From Lachnospiraceae bacterium (lineage in GTDB: Bacteria; Bacillota; Clostridia; Lachnospirales; Lachnospiraceae), in NCBI GenBank assembly GCA_024696005.1, contig JAILHF010000040.1:1-53344 (forward strand): DNA of 53,344 bases. The letters are read 5' to 3'. The notes beneath the pieces are model-generated. The model had not been told where the DNA came from. It made no database searches and was given only the letters and a program-made list of their open reading frames with translations. The translations under genes and the position numbers were made by a program. This document shows positions 23,518 to 32,114 of this stretch, one piece after another. Position 1 is the first letter of the stretch. Each line of letters begins with the position of its first letter.

Positions 23518-23594
23518 CGCTGTGCAGGTTTCATTTCGTGAGTTTTCCGGCCGCACCCCTTGACCCGGCGCTTTTTTGCGAGCTTCCCGGGTGA
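23491..23594 (+). repeat. Imperfect direct repeat at the end of the MBL gene
   Basis: The last nine codons of the MBL gene (23491-23517) reappear imperfectly at 23567-23594, sharing GAGCTTCCCGGGTGA. The second copy is non-coding. It may be a small duplication; no T-rich terminator is evident in this convergent gap. Confidence 0.4.
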
Positions 23595-23610
23595 TGAGGC
23601 GGAAAGGCGC

Positions 23611-24588
23611 TCAGAAGCCGGTCTTCTCGATCAGTTCGCTGAGCACCCGGGCACTCCGGCCGCAGTCCTTGATGTCCCGGCCCAGAAAGTCGCTCGCGTC
23701 TGCGGCGGAAAAAGTGAGGGAACGTGAGCTTCCGTCCACGGTGTATTCAAAGCAGACATGGTCCAGATTGGAGATCACGCCGATCAGCACATAGGCGGAA
23801 GATTCCATGTCGCTTTCCCGGAGCACGGCATCGGCGGAAGAGATGTCGTTTTTCAGGCGGATCGTCCAGCCGTAGGGCTCCTGCGCGGTCTCGAGCTCGT
23901 TTTCATACTCGCCGATGCGCGTGGACAGGCTGAGTGCATTTGCACTTTTCTGGTTTGCCGGCATGTCCCCGATGTAATCATGACGGCTGGCATATACCGT
24001 GGAAGCGAGTGCGGGTATGCTTTCGCCTTCTTCCCAGATCAGCTGCTTGCCGATCCTTACCTCTTTCAGGGCAGAGGGATCGGAGACGGCATAGCGGAAT
24101 TCCTTGCCGGGACGGGCGAAGATGCCGGCCGGGACCACGTTTACCCGGATGCTGACCGTTCCGTTTTCCTCGGTAAAGCGCATGCGGGAGATGACGTTGA
24201 TGCTGTCCATGGTAGAGGCTTTCAGCCGCAGTTCGCCGTTTTCGACCGAGATCTCATCGATCATGCAGAAGGCACCGTCATAGGAGCTTCCTACCACAAA
24301 GATGCGCAGGAGCACAAAGAGAGCCGCAAGAACGATCGCCGCCATGCTGCTGAAGAAGGCGATCTTCTGCATGGTCCTGGTCTTTTTCAGAAAGTCGATC
24401 TCTTTTTTGTCAAGGGCATTCGTGGGCGGTTCCATACCGGCTTCGCCGCGCATTGCCGCCAGCGCTTTCGCACAGGCCGGACAGCCTTCGGTGTGTTCTT
24501 CGATCAGCCCGTTGGTCGTGGGGCTGGTCAGCCCGTCAATGTAGGACGGGAGGAGGTCCTGTATCGTTTCACATGGGATCTTATTCAT
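23611..24588 (-). CDS. Anti-sigma factor with zinc-finger HC2 domain
   Basis: 325 residues. The N-terminus has a zf-HC2 motif (EEHTEGCPACAKAL: His32, Cys36, Cys39, with Cys6 possible), which in RsiW-like proteins holds the ECF sigma factor. One membrane helix follows at about residues 74-96, then a 220-residue extracytoplasmic domain of unknown type that may sense envelope stress. Its start overlaps the sigma gene's stop by eight bases (24581-24588), so synthesis of the two is coupled. Release of sigma probably involves proteolysis, as in the family. Confidence 0.88.
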   Translation of the reverse strand: MNKIPCETIQDLLPSYIDGLTSPTTNGLIEEHTEGCPACAKALAAMRGEAGMEPPTNALDKKEIDFLKKTRTMQKIAFFSSMAAIVLAALFVLLRIFVVGSSYDGAFCMIDEISVENGELRLKASTMDSINVISRMRFTEENGTVSIRVNVVPAGIFARPGKEFRYAVSDPSALKEVRIGKQLIWEEGESIPALASTVYASRHDYIGDMPANQKSANALSLSTRIGEYENELETAQEPYGWTIRLKNDISSADAVLRESDMESSAYVLIGVISNLDHVCFEYTVDGSSRSLTFSAADASDFLGRDIKDCGRSARVLSELIEKTGF

Positions 24589-25060
24589 TTTCTTCCACTT
24601 CCTTTCTTAATCTTTCCTTGCTCCGATAGAAGCTTACCCTTGCCCAGTTCTCCGTTTTGCCGAGGATTTCGCCGATCTCCGCAAAGGAGAGGCCGCCGAA
24701 GGCTCGCAGATATGCAACTTCCCGGTAGGGCTCCGGCAAAGCGTGAAGCTTTTTCAGAAGTTCCATTTTTCCGAGGGAATCGATCGCGCTGCTTTCCGCG
24801 GAAGCGATCGCGATCTCCTGCTCATCGATGTCTTCGTGCTCCGGATTTTTCCTCCGGTAGCTTAAGAAGAGGTTTTTCGCTATGGCGCAGAGCCAGGTGG
24901 AAAGCCTGCATTTTCCGTCGAAGCCGTCGATCGAGCGTATGGCCTGGAAAAAGGTTTCCTGGGTGAGTTCTTCCGCCAGTTCTTCCTTGTGTGTCAGGGA
25001 CAGCAGATATTTATATACCGTCCGTGCATATTGCTGATAGATCTCGTCCATGGACTGCAA
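24581..25060 (-). CDS. ECF-type RNA polymerase sigma factor
   Basis: 159 residues with sigma region 2 (YLLSLTHKEELAEELTQETF and CRLSTWLCAIAKNL) and region 4 (LPEPYREVAYLRAFGGLSF, EIGEILGKTENWARV). The best start is TTG at 25060, with AAAGGAGGTGAG ideally placed; an ATG three codons later would be too far from that site. The gene is the first of a two-gene sigma/anti-sigma operon. GTTACA on the + strand at 25117-25122 reads TGTAAC on the minus strand, like an ECF -35, but no matching -10 was found at proper spacing. Confidence 0.9.
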   Translation of the reverse strand: MQSMDEIYQQYARTVYKYLLSLTHKEELAEELTQETFFQAIRSIDGFDGKCRLSTWLCAIAKNLFLSYRRKNPEHEDIDEQEIAIASAESSAIDSLGKMELLKKLHALPEPYREVAYLRAFGGLSFAEIGEILGKTENWARVSFYRSKERLRKEVEENE

Positions 25061-25190
25061 GAGCTCACCTCCTTTCCCGGGCCTTCTGTATCGTTAGTGC
25101 AGAAAAAGAACGATCCGTTACAAACTTTTTCAAAAAAATTTTCACTGGGCACTATCATACCACAAACGGTGCCGGGGAAGGACCCTCTTT

Positions 25191-25219
25191 TTCCGGCGCG
25201 GTGATTCTTATGGTATAAT
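25191..25219 (+). promoter_or_regulatory. Promoter of the LRR protein gene
   Basis: A perfect TATAAT (25214-25219) follows a poor -35 (TTCCGG, 25191-25196) by 17 bp. An ATG at 25218 overlaps the -10 and cannot be the true start; translation begins at 25245. Confidence 0.55.
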
Positions 25220-25244
25220 GAAATCCGGGAAGAAGACAGAAGCC

Positions 25245-26009
25245 ATGAGTGTCATAAAACGAAAACAGCATTTTGCGGACAGAAAACTGAACAGCGTGAC
25301 CGTGCCGGAAGATACCGTTTCCATCGGGGAATGGGCCTATGCGTTCTGCGGGGGGCTCCGGGAGATCCGGATCCCGGTCGGGTGTGAGGTCGCGGACAAG
25401 GCGTTTCAGGGCTCGGAGGAGCTTGCCCGGATCTTTCTTTATGAAAAGTCCGGCGAGGGCGTGCATGACGTGAACGGGGCCCCGGAGCTTCTGGCGCTTG
25501 CCGTTCTGGCCTGGCCGGAGCACACGCGGAGTGCGATTGCGGAGGCTGCTGAGGACGAGGGCTTTCTTTCCCGCTTCGATTCGAAAATGAAGACCTATCT
25601 TTCGGAGGACGACGCAGACGCTTACAGCCCGTTCCTGGCCGGAGGCGAAGAAGATTACGCCGATGAAGGGGAGGAGAAGGAACGCTTCATCTTTTCCGTA
25701 AGACTGAAAAAGGCGAAAATGATCTTTGAACGCCTGTTATGCGCCGGCGGTCCGGATGAGGAGACAAAAGCCGCCTATCTTAAGTGGCTTGGGCTTCATA
25801 ATCCCGAGATCCCCTTTGCGCTGATCCGAAGTGCCGGAGAGAGGCGGCCGGACTATGAAAGGCTGTATTTTCAATGCCGCCTGCAGGAGGCTGCGGATGC
25901 GGAAACGCTTTTGCGCTGTGCGGATGATGATGTGGAACTGCGCTCGGCGATCCTGCGGCATACCGGTGAAAACAGCGGCGGAGATATCCTGAACGGTCTG
26001 CGTTTGTGA
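25245..26009 (+). CDS. BspA-type leucine-rich repeat protein, small
   Basis: 254 residues from ATG 25245. The first 70 contain a BspA/LRR_5-like stretch: LNSVTVPEDTVSIGEWAYAF and LREIRIPVGCEVADKAFQG. The remainder is acidic and probably helical (an EDDADAYSPF region, then KKAKMIFERLL) and resembles nothing I can name. No signal peptide, so it is likely cytoplasmic, unlike surface BspA proteins. Similar proteins in gut Clostridia occur in many copies with unknown function. It has its own promoter and is followed by the promoter of the reductase gene. Confidence 0.65.
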   Translation: MSVIKRKQHFADRKLNSVTVPEDTVSIGEWAYAFCGGLREIRIPVGCEVADKAFQGSEELARIFLYEKSGEGVHDVNGAPELLALAVLAWPEHTRSAIAEAAEDEGFLSRFDSKMKTYLSEDDADAYSPFLAGGEEDYADEGEEKERFIFSVRLKKAKMIFERLLCAGGPDEETKAAYLKWLGLHNPEIPFALIRSAGERRPDYERLYFQCRLQEAADAETLLRCADDDVELRSAILRHTGENSGGDILNGLRL

Positions 26010-26028
26010 ACAACAACAACTTTTACGG

Positions 26029-26057
26029 TTGAAAAAGCCTGTTTCCGCCCCTATAAT
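26029..26057 (+). promoter_or_regulatory. Promoter of the aldo/keto reductase operon
   Basis: TTGAAA (26029-26034) and TATAAT (26052-26057) are separated by exactly 17 bp, giving a leader of about 90 nt before the start at 26156. Confidence 0.88.
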
Positions 26058-26155
26058 GTCATTGTATGGCAGTATCATAACCGTTCACGCAAAAATCTGC
26101 ATGCATCCATGATATTTCTGCTTTTATGATTTCAAAATGAGAGGAGAAGGAAGAG

Positions 26156-27295
26156 ATGGAAACAAGAAGATTTGAGAAACTGGGGATCGATGTGTCTTTG
26201 CTGGGCTTCGGCTGCATGAGGTTTCCCGTCGGGGAAGACGGGAAGATCGACAGGCCTTTGGCGGAAAAGATGCTGGACAAGGCGATTGCTTCGGGAGTGA
26301 ATTACATTGATACCGCCTATCCGTATCATGACGGGGAGAGTGAGCTTTTTGTAGGGGAGGCCCTCAAAAAATACCCGCGCGATTCGTTCTATCTGGCGAC
26401 AAAGCTTCCGGTCTGGTTCGTGAACACGATCGAAGATGTGGATAAATACTTCAATGAGCAGCTTAAGAAGCTGCAGACGGATCATATCGATTTTTACCTC
26501 ATGCATGCCATGAACGCCGGCAGCTGGAAAAAGATGCTCGAAGTCGGTACCGTGGCGCGGCTCGAGGAACTGAAAGCGGAAGGCAAGATCCGCTTCCTCG
26601 GTTTTTCCTTCCATGACGGTTACGAGGCGTTTGAAGAGATCCTGGGCTACAGGGACTGGGATTTCTGCCAGATCCAGCTCAACTACATGGATACGGAAGA
26701 GCAGGCCGGCATGAAGGGATACAAGCTTGCGGAAGAAAAGGGCATCCCGCTGACCATCATGGAGCCGGTCAAGGGCGGTTCCCTTTCGAAGTTCTCCGAT
26801 GATATCATGGATGTGTTCGGCAGCGTGAGACCGGGAAAGAGCGCGGCGTCTTTCGCCCTGCGCTATGTGGCGAGCCTTCCGAACATCCTGACCGTGCTGA
26901 GCGGCATGTCTTCCATGGAACAGGTGGAGGACAATCTGGACACCTTTAACAATTTTGTTCCGATGGAAGAGAAGGAATATGAGGCGATCGAGAAGATCAA
27001 GGAGATCATGAACAGCAGGATACAGAACGGCTGTACCGGCTGCAGATATTGCATGCCCTGTCCGTTCGGCGTGGATATCCCGGGCAATTTCAGCGCCTGG
27101 AACCGTTACCACATGTACCAGAATTTCGGCGTGGTCAAGTGGGCGTGGGATAACATGGAAAAAGAAGGGAAACTCGGCGACAACTGCAAGGAGTGCGGAA
27201 AGTGCGAATCGGCCTGCCCTCAGCATTTAAGCATCCGTGAGGATCTGAAGAAGGCGATGTCCGATCTGCGTGAGGCGGCGGAAAAACAGGCATGA
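26156..27295 (+). CDS. Aldo/keto reductase with C-terminal 4Fe-4S domain
   Basis: 379 residues. Residues 1-280 are an AKR barrel: GFGCMRFPV, YIDTAYPYHDGESE (Asp and Tyr of the catalytic set) and LATKLPVW with its lysine. Residues about 285-379 carry iron-sulphur cysteines: CTGCRYCMPCPFGVDIP and CKECGKCESACPQHL. This is the Fe-S AKR group widespread in anaerobes; electron donor and substrate are not established. AGAGGAGAAGG precedes the ATG. Its stop overlaps the methyltransferase start by four bases. Confidence 0.93.
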   Translation: METRRFEKLGIDVSLLGFGCMRFPVGEDGKIDRPLAEKMLDKAIASGVNYIDTAYPYHDGESELFVGEALKKYPRDSFYLATKLPVWFVNTIEDVDKYFNEQLKKLQTDHIDFYLMHAMNAGSWKKMLEVGTVARLEELKAEGKIRFLGFSFHDGYEAFEEILGYRDWDFCQIQLNYMDTEEQAGMKGYKLAEEKGIPLTIMEPVKGGSLSKFSDDIMDVFGSVRPGKSAASFALRYVASLPNILTVLSGMSSMEQVEDNLDTFNNFVPMEEKEYEAIEKIKEIMNSRIQNGCTGCRYCMPCPFGVDIPGNFSAWNRYHMYQNFGVVKWAWDNMEKEGKLGDNCKECGKCESACPQHLSIREDLKKAMSDLREAAEKQA

Positions 27296-29319
27296 AAAAC
27301 AACATCCTCTACGGGAAAACTTACAGGAAATTCTTCAACGAAGACGACAGCATGAAGGAGGGCGTGGCAGCGGTCAATCCCTGGCTTGTGCTTCTGACGG
27401 ACACCGAGAATTCCTATGTGAACGTGGAGCGGCTTGCATCAACCGAAAACCGCACGCACCGGGAAACGCTCGAGTATGTCTGTCGTTCCCTGGATATTCT
27501 GGATGCCTTTCAGGATGAGCTTTCCCCCTACGAGGATTATCTGATCCGCACGACGCTGGCCTGGTCCGAGACCGCGAAAGGCGGTTCCGGGAAGCAGCGG
27601 AAGGCCTGGCGTGAAAAGGGCTATCCGCTCGAGATTCACAATCTGGCATCGGCATCGATCTATGAAGAGTATTATGGCTGCGGGGGCATCGATCACAGGA
27701 TCGTTGCACTCCTGATCCGCACGCACGGCCTGATCGGACAGAGCATTCGCGGCGAGGTTGCCCTGGCAGACAGTCTGGATCTGAGACAGCTGGTGACGAG
27801 CTGTCGTCTGGATGCGGAGCAGGCCGAAAAAGTGCTCCATGTCCTGAACGCCTGCGTCATCATGGCGGCATCGGAAGAGATCTGGAACAGGGTGGAAGGA
27901 CAGGTGCGTGCTTGCATCCGCGCCATATTGACGGAGAAGGAAGGCTGCCTTCGGGAAATGAGCCCGAGGGAGCGCCTGGAGGCTCTCCTGCCCGCTGCGG
28001 CCGACATTCCCGAAGAACTGGTCGGCTTCTTCCGCGATAAAGTGTTTCCCCGCTTCGACCTCTGGTATTTTGAATCGGCGCTGGGAAGTTTTTCGCCGTC
28101 CGAGGTCCTGCGGATCATGGAGATCGTGCTTTCTTTCTGTGAAGGGGATGAAGTACGTCATCTGAATTTCAAAGCACTTTCCGACAGCCTGTATTACGAT
28201 TACGAAGGACGCAGGCACGTCAATGTCTATAAAAAGCGCATCATCGAAAAATACCTGCGCGGCGGACAGATACGCGAGATCGAGCCGCAGGCTTCGGTAG
28301 AGGGCGGGATCTGTTCCTTCGGTTTTGCCTTTCTTCCGGTATGCCAAAAACTGATCGATTTCTGCGTGGAGGCCGAGCACAGCGGCCTGCTTACCTTCGA
28401 GAAGAGCATCATCGCGCTTTACGACATGTTCGGTTACCGCAGAGATGAGTTTGACCGGCTGAACAACGAAGACAAATATTTAAGGACCATGAACAGCGCG
28501 GAGGAGAGCACCAAATCCACCATCCTGGACTACGTGTGCGGGAAGAGTGCCGTGGATGTCGGTTCGGGGGGCGGCGTGCTCCTGGACCGGCTTGAGGAGA
28601 AGTATCCCGGACTGGAGATCGTGGGAACGGATATCTCGGCGAATGTGATCGATGCGCTCAGGAAAAAGAAAGAGGAGGAGGGGCATGGCTGGACGGTGCT
28701 CCGCCACAATTTCGTGGATGCCGTGCTGGAACGCAGGGCGGACAACATCATCTTTTCTTCGATCCTGCATGAAGTTTATTCCTATACCGAAACGGAAAAC
28801 GGGAAGTTTGACCTTTCTTCCGTAAAGAACGCGCTGAAGAACGCGGCACTGTCACTGAATCCCGGCGGCAGGATCATCATCAGGGACGGCATCAAGACCG
28901 ACAGCACGGAAGAGATCATGATACGCTTTAGGGATGAGAACGGCCCGGATTTCTTTGAAAACTACAGGCGTGATTTCAAGGGGCTGAAGGAGCTTTCGGA
29001 AGAGCAGAAGGTAAGCGCCTTTGATAAAGACAAACGGATCGTCAGGGGAAATGTCAATTTTCTCCGGGAATTCCTCTATACCTATACCTGGGGGAATGAG
29101 AGTTATGCCCATGAAGTACAGGAGCAGTTCGGATACATGACGCTCCGGGAATTCACGGATTGCCTGACGGGGATGGGGCTTAGGATCCTCAAAGCGATCG
29201 AATTTCTGGAGCCGGGGTATCCCGAACATCTGGACGCGAAGGTCGAGCTTTTGGACGCGGAAGGAAGGCCGGCTGCTTATCCGAACAGCAACTGCATCAT
29301 TGTCGCAGAGCTGCAATGA
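27292..29319 (+). CDS. Large protein with C-terminal SAM-dependent methyltransferase domain
   Basis: 675 residues. The first 400 are mostly helical and unassigned. Residues about 420-550 are a class I methyltransferase: AVDVGSGGGVLLDRL is motif I, IVGTDIS is the ribose-binding acidic strand and NPGGRIIIRDGI is the post-I region. A C-terminal part to 675 looks like a substrate cap. The start overlaps the reductase stop (ATGA), implying coupled translation and a shared pathway. The methyl acceptor is not known; a small metabolite or tailored product is an inference. Confidence 0.75.
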   Translation: MKNNILYGKTYRKFFNEDDSMKEGVAAVNPWLVLLTDTENSYVNVERLASTENRTHRETLEYVCRSLDILDAFQDELSPYEDYLIRTTLAWSETAKGGSGKQRKAWREKGYPLEIHNLASASIYEEYYGCGGIDHRIVALLIRTHGLIGQSIRGEVALADSLDLRQLVTSCRLDAEQAEKVLHVLNACVIMAASEEIWNRVEGQVRACIRAILTEKEGCLREMSPRERLEALLPAAADIPEELVGFFRDKVFPRFDLWYFESALGSFSPSEVLRIMEIVLSFCEGDEVRHLNFKALSDSLYYDYEGRRHVNVYKKRIIEKYLRGGQIREIEPQASVEGGICSFGFAFLPVCQKLIDFCVEAEHSGLLTFEKSIIALYDMFGYRRDEFDRLNNEDKYLRTMNSAEESTKSTILDYVCGKSAVDVGSGGGVLLDRLEEKYPGLEIVGTDISANVIDALRKKKEEEGHGWTVLRHNFVDAVLERRADNIIFSSILHEVYSYTETENGKFDLSSVKNALKNAALSLNPGGRIIIRDGIKTDSTEEIMIRFRDENGPDFFENYRRDFKGLKELSEEQKVSAFDKDKRIVRGNVNFLREFLYTYTWGNESYAHEVQEQFGYMTLREFTDCLTGMGLRILKAIEFLEPGYPEHLDAKVELLDAEGRPAAYPNSNCIIVAELQ

Positions 29320-29439
29320 CATGAGGGGATTTCCATGACGCTTTGAGCAGCCGGCCTGTTTACGGCAGCCCGTCGGGAAAGACCTTTCCCTGAAAAACGA
29401 TATCGCGAAAAATCAAACGACCGCGGAATGTCTTTTTTC

Positions 29440-29468
29440 TTGCCAATGCTCCCGGCATATCATACAAT
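29440..29468 (+). promoter_or_regulatory. Promoter of the DUF362 gene
   Basis: TTGCCA (29440-29445) and TACAAT (29463-29468) with a 17-bp spacer, about 68 bp before the start codon. Confidence 0.75.
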
Positions 29469-29536
29469 ATGGAACAGAGGACAGGATGGAGAAGACCAGC
29501 TTGTTACAATGAGAAAAAGAACAGGGAGGATCGGGA

Positions 29537-30658
29537 ATGGAAAAGGCCAAAGTATACTTTACCGATTTCAGGACGGTTCTGGGTGTGAGTCTTACCGCCA
29601 AGCTTCAGAAACTGATCCGCAGGGCCGGGATCGGCACGATCGACATGGACGGAAAGTTTGTGGCGATCAAGATGCATTTCGGAGAATTGGGAAATCTCGC
29701 CTATCTAAGGCCGAACTATGCGAAGGCTGTGGCGGACGTGGTCAAGGAGAACGGAGGCCTTCCGTTCCTCACGGATTGCAACACCCTTTATCCGGGCAGC
29801 AGAAAGCATGCCCTGGAGCATTTGGACTGCGCCAACATCAACGGCTTTAATACCGTGACGACCGGCTGCCAGATCATCATCGCGGACGGCCTGCGGGGAA
29901 CGGACGATATCGTGGTGCCGGTCCCGAACGGGGAATACTGCAAAGAAGCCTATATCGGACGTGCGGTGATGGATGCGGATATCGTGATCTCGCTCAATCA
30001 TTTCAAAGGTCATGAGCAGGCAGGCTTCGGAGGTGCCATCAAGAATATCGGCATGGGCTGCGGAAGCCGTGCCGGCAAGATGCAGCAGCATAACAGCGGA
30101 CAGCCTCATGTGAATGAGGAAAGATGCAGGGGCTGCAAAAGATGCGCGAAGGAATGCGGATCGAATGCGATCGTTTATAAAGAGAACAAGGCCTGGATCG
30201 ATCCTGAGCTGTGCAAAGGCTGCGGGCGCTGCATCGGCGCGTGCGCTTTTGATGCCATAGCCAATAACAACTGGAATGCGGCGGCACTGCTCGGCAGGAA
30301 GATGGCGGAATACACTGCGGCGGTCATCAGTGACAGACCGAATTTCCATATCAGCCTGATCACGGATGTATCCCCGAACTGTGACTGCCACGGCGAAAAC
30401 GATGCGCCCATCCTTCCGGACATCGGGATGCTCGCATCCTTCGATCCGGTCGCGCTGGATCAGGCCTGCGTGGATCTGTGCCAGAAGGCGGAACCGGTCA
30501 GAAACAGCCAGCTCGGTGATAACATGGCAAGCGAGCATTTCCACGATCACGGAAATGTCTGGCAGAACAGCAATCATAACGTGTCCTGGGTGGAGACACT
30601 GGAACATGCGGAAAAGATCGGGATCGGCACGCGGGAGTATGAGCTGGTCACGATGTAA
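29537..30658 (+). CDS. DUF362 protein with two 4Fe-4S ferredoxin motifs
   Basis: 373 residues. The DUF362 core is seen in VAIKMHFGELGNLAYLRPNY, VVKENGGLPFLTDCNTLYPG and NHFKGHEQAGFGGAIKNIGM. Between about residues 195 and 240 there are two ferredoxin clusters: CRGCKRCAKECGSNAI and CKGCGRCIGACAFDAI. The C-terminus has FDPVALDQACVDL and a late His-rich stretch. The family occurs in anaerobes and is thought to be redox-active; no reaction is assigned. AGGGAGGATC precedes the ATG. It has its own promoter and a good terminator, so it is probably monocistronic. Confidence 0.9.
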   Translation: MEKAKVYFTDFRTVLGVSLTAKLQKLIRRAGIGTIDMDGKFVAIKMHFGELGNLAYLRPNYAKAVADVVKENGGLPFLTDCNTLYPGSRKHALEHLDCANINGFNTVTTGCQIIIADGLRGTDDIVVPVPNGEYCKEAYIGRAVMDADIVISLNHFKGHEQAGFGGAIKNIGMGCGSRAGKMQQHNSGQPHVNEERCRGCKRCAKECGSNAIVYKENKAWIDPELCKGCGRCIGACAFDAIANNNWNAAALLGRKMAEYTAAVISDRPNFHISLITDVSPNCDCHGENDAPILPDIGMLASFDPVALDQACVDLCQKAEPVRNSQLGDNMASEHFHDHGNVWQNSNHNVSWVETLEHAEKIGIGTREYELVTM

Positions 30659-30705
30659 GCCGTTTCCGCCCGAAAAGAAGCAGGAATGTGAGGAAAGATG
30701 AGAAC

Positions 30706-30735
30706 AAAAGCGCGGCAAGCTCCGCGCTTTTGTTG
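30706..30735 (+). terminator. Intrinsic terminator after the DUF362 gene
   Basis: AAAAGCGCGG-CAAGCT-CCGCGCTTTT followed by GTTGT. The 10-bp stem includes its own T-run. Confidence 0.88.
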
Positions 30736-30748
30736 TGCTCAAAAAAAC

Positions 30749-30801
30749 ACAGTATAACAGTATAAAACAGTTGACAACAGTTATATACTGTTATATACTG
30801 T
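30749..30801 (+). promoter_or_regulatory. GntR operon promoter inside a large palindromic operator
   Basis: TTGACA (30771-30776) and TATACT (30794-30799) are 17 bp apart. Two half-sites face each other: ACAGTATAACAGTATA (30749-30764) and TATACTGTTATATACTGT (30784-30801), each a doubled TATACTGT word. The -35 lies in the spacer and the -10 in the right half, ideal for repression. Autoregulation by the downstream GntR protein is the likely role. Confidence 0.88.
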
Positions 30802-30890
30802 TCATAACCGAAGAGGAAAGCTTACTGCAGAAAGACTTTCGATCAACCGCAATGCGCAGGCGGGGGACTTCGGGGAAAGGAAAAAAGAAC

Positions 30891-31262
30891 ATGCAGATCG
30901 TGATCAATAATTCATCCATGGTGCCGGTATATGAACAGCTCATGGACAGGATAAAGCAGGAGATCATAGGAGGAGGTCTGGCGGAAGGTGAATCGCTTCC
31001 GTCCGTGAGAGGACTGGCAAACGAATTGAAGATCAGCGCCCTCACGGTCAAAAAAGCATACGACAGGCTGGAGGAAGAAGGATTCATCGTTACCGTGCAC
31101 GGAAAGGGCAGTTTTGTGGCTGCCACGGACATGGCACTGGCAGCGGAAGCCAGAAAGAAATCCGTGGAGGAAGCATTTGCTCTGGCAACGGAACGGGCCA
31201 GGGCACTGGGGCTCTCCGATGAGGAGATCCGTGAGATCCTGGAGATCATCCTGAATGAATGA
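30891..31262 (+). CDS. YtrA-type GntR family regulator
   Basis: 123 residues. A GntR winged helix-turn-helix fills the first 75 (VPVYEQLMDRIKQEIIGGGL, LPSVRGLANELKISALTVKK), followed by a short helical tail of about 40 residues without an effector domain, as in the YtrA subfamily. Such regulators repress operons that encode an ABC transporter responding to cell-envelope antibiotics or stress. ATG 30891 is preceded by GGGAAAGG. The ABC ATPase follows after 12 bp. The doubled TATACTGT operator upstream is its probable binding site. Confidence 0.92.
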   Translation: MQIVINNSSMVPVYEQLMDRIKQEIIGGGLAEGESLPSVRGLANELKISALTVKKAYDRLEEEGFIVTVHGKGSFVAATDMALAAEARKKSVEEAFALATERARALGLSDEEIREILEIILNE

Positions 31263-31274
31263 GAAGGAGAAAAG

Positions 31275-32114
31275 ATGATAAAGATCGATAAACTTCAGAA
31301 GAAGTATAAAGGATTTGAACTGAACATTTCCATGGAGGTCCGGGAAGGGACCGTGACGGGACTGATCGGGAAGAACGGTGCGGGGAAGAGCACCACGATC
31401 AAGTCCATCCTCGGACTGGTGCGTCCCGATAACGGAAGCATTGAGGTGCTGGGCAGCGAGCCCGGAAAAGAACTGGCGTCCATCGGAGTGGCACTTTCCG
31501 ATTCGGGATTCAGCATGATGCTCAACATCAAAGACGTGATCCGCATCATGCGCGCAAGCTATGCGGATTTTGAGGAGGATGTTTTTGCAAGACACTGCAA
31601 AGAGCAGAATCTTCCTTTTGACAAGCCGGTCAGAGAGTTCTCGAGCGGCATGAAAGCGAAGCTGCGGGTTCTTGCGGCGATCAGCCACAAGGCAAAGCTT
31701 CTTGTGATGGACGAGCCGACGACAGGCCTGGATGTGCTGGCCCGAAATGAAGTCCTGGATCTGCTGAGGGCATATATGGAAGAGGACAGCTCGCGCTCGA
31801 TCCTGATCAGTTCCCACATTTCGTCGGATCTGGAGGGGCTGTGCGATGACATTTACATGATCGACAGAGGGCAGATCGTCATGCATGAGGATACCGATAC
31901 GCTGCTCAGCCAGTATGGGATCCTGAAGATGTCGGAGAAGGAATTCGAGGAACTGGACAAACAGTACGTGACCGTGAGCAGGAAGGACCGCCTGAGCGTG
32001 ACCTGCCTTACAAAGGAAAAGCAGTATTATATCGAGAATTATCCGAACATGGTGGTTGAAAACAGCAGCATCGACGATATCATCGTCTTGACATTGGGAG
32101 GGAATGAGAGATGA
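31275..32114 (+). CDS. ABC transporter ATP-binding protein (YtrB-like)
   Basis: 279 residues. Walker A is GKNGAGKST, the signature is FSSGMKAKL, Walker B is LLVMDEPTTGLD and the switch His lies in ISSHISSD. The final 70 residues form a small C-terminal domain typical of exporters of this type. It begins 12 bp after the GntR gene and overlaps the permease gene by four bases (ATGA). By analogy with the Bacillus ytr system it may help the cell face wall-active compounds; that is inference from gene order. Confidence 0.93.
   Translation: MIKIDKLQKKYKGFELNISMEVREGTVTGLIGKNGAGKSTTIKSILGLVRPDNGSIEVLGSEPGKELASIGVALSDSGFSMMLNIKDVIRIMRASYADFEEDVFARHCKEQNLPFDKPVREFSSGMKAKLRVLAAISHKAKLLVMDEPTTGLDVLARNEVLDLLRAYMEEDSSRSILISSHISSDLEGLCDDIYMIDRGQIVMHEDTDTLLSQYGILKMSEKEFEELDKQYVTVSRKDRLSVTCLTKEKQYYIENYPNMVVENSSIDDIIVLTLGGNER

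Noticed and set aside
25117-25160. ECF-type autoregulated promoter for the sigma gene
   Set aside because: TGTAAC on the minus strand fits a -35, but no CGTC/CGAC-like -10 lies 16-17 bp downstream, so it was not listed as a promoter.
29375-29390. Hairpin GGGAAAG/CTTTCCC as a terminator after the methyltransferase gene
   Set aside because: Followed by TGAAAAACG instead of a T-run; a chance or weak hairpin.
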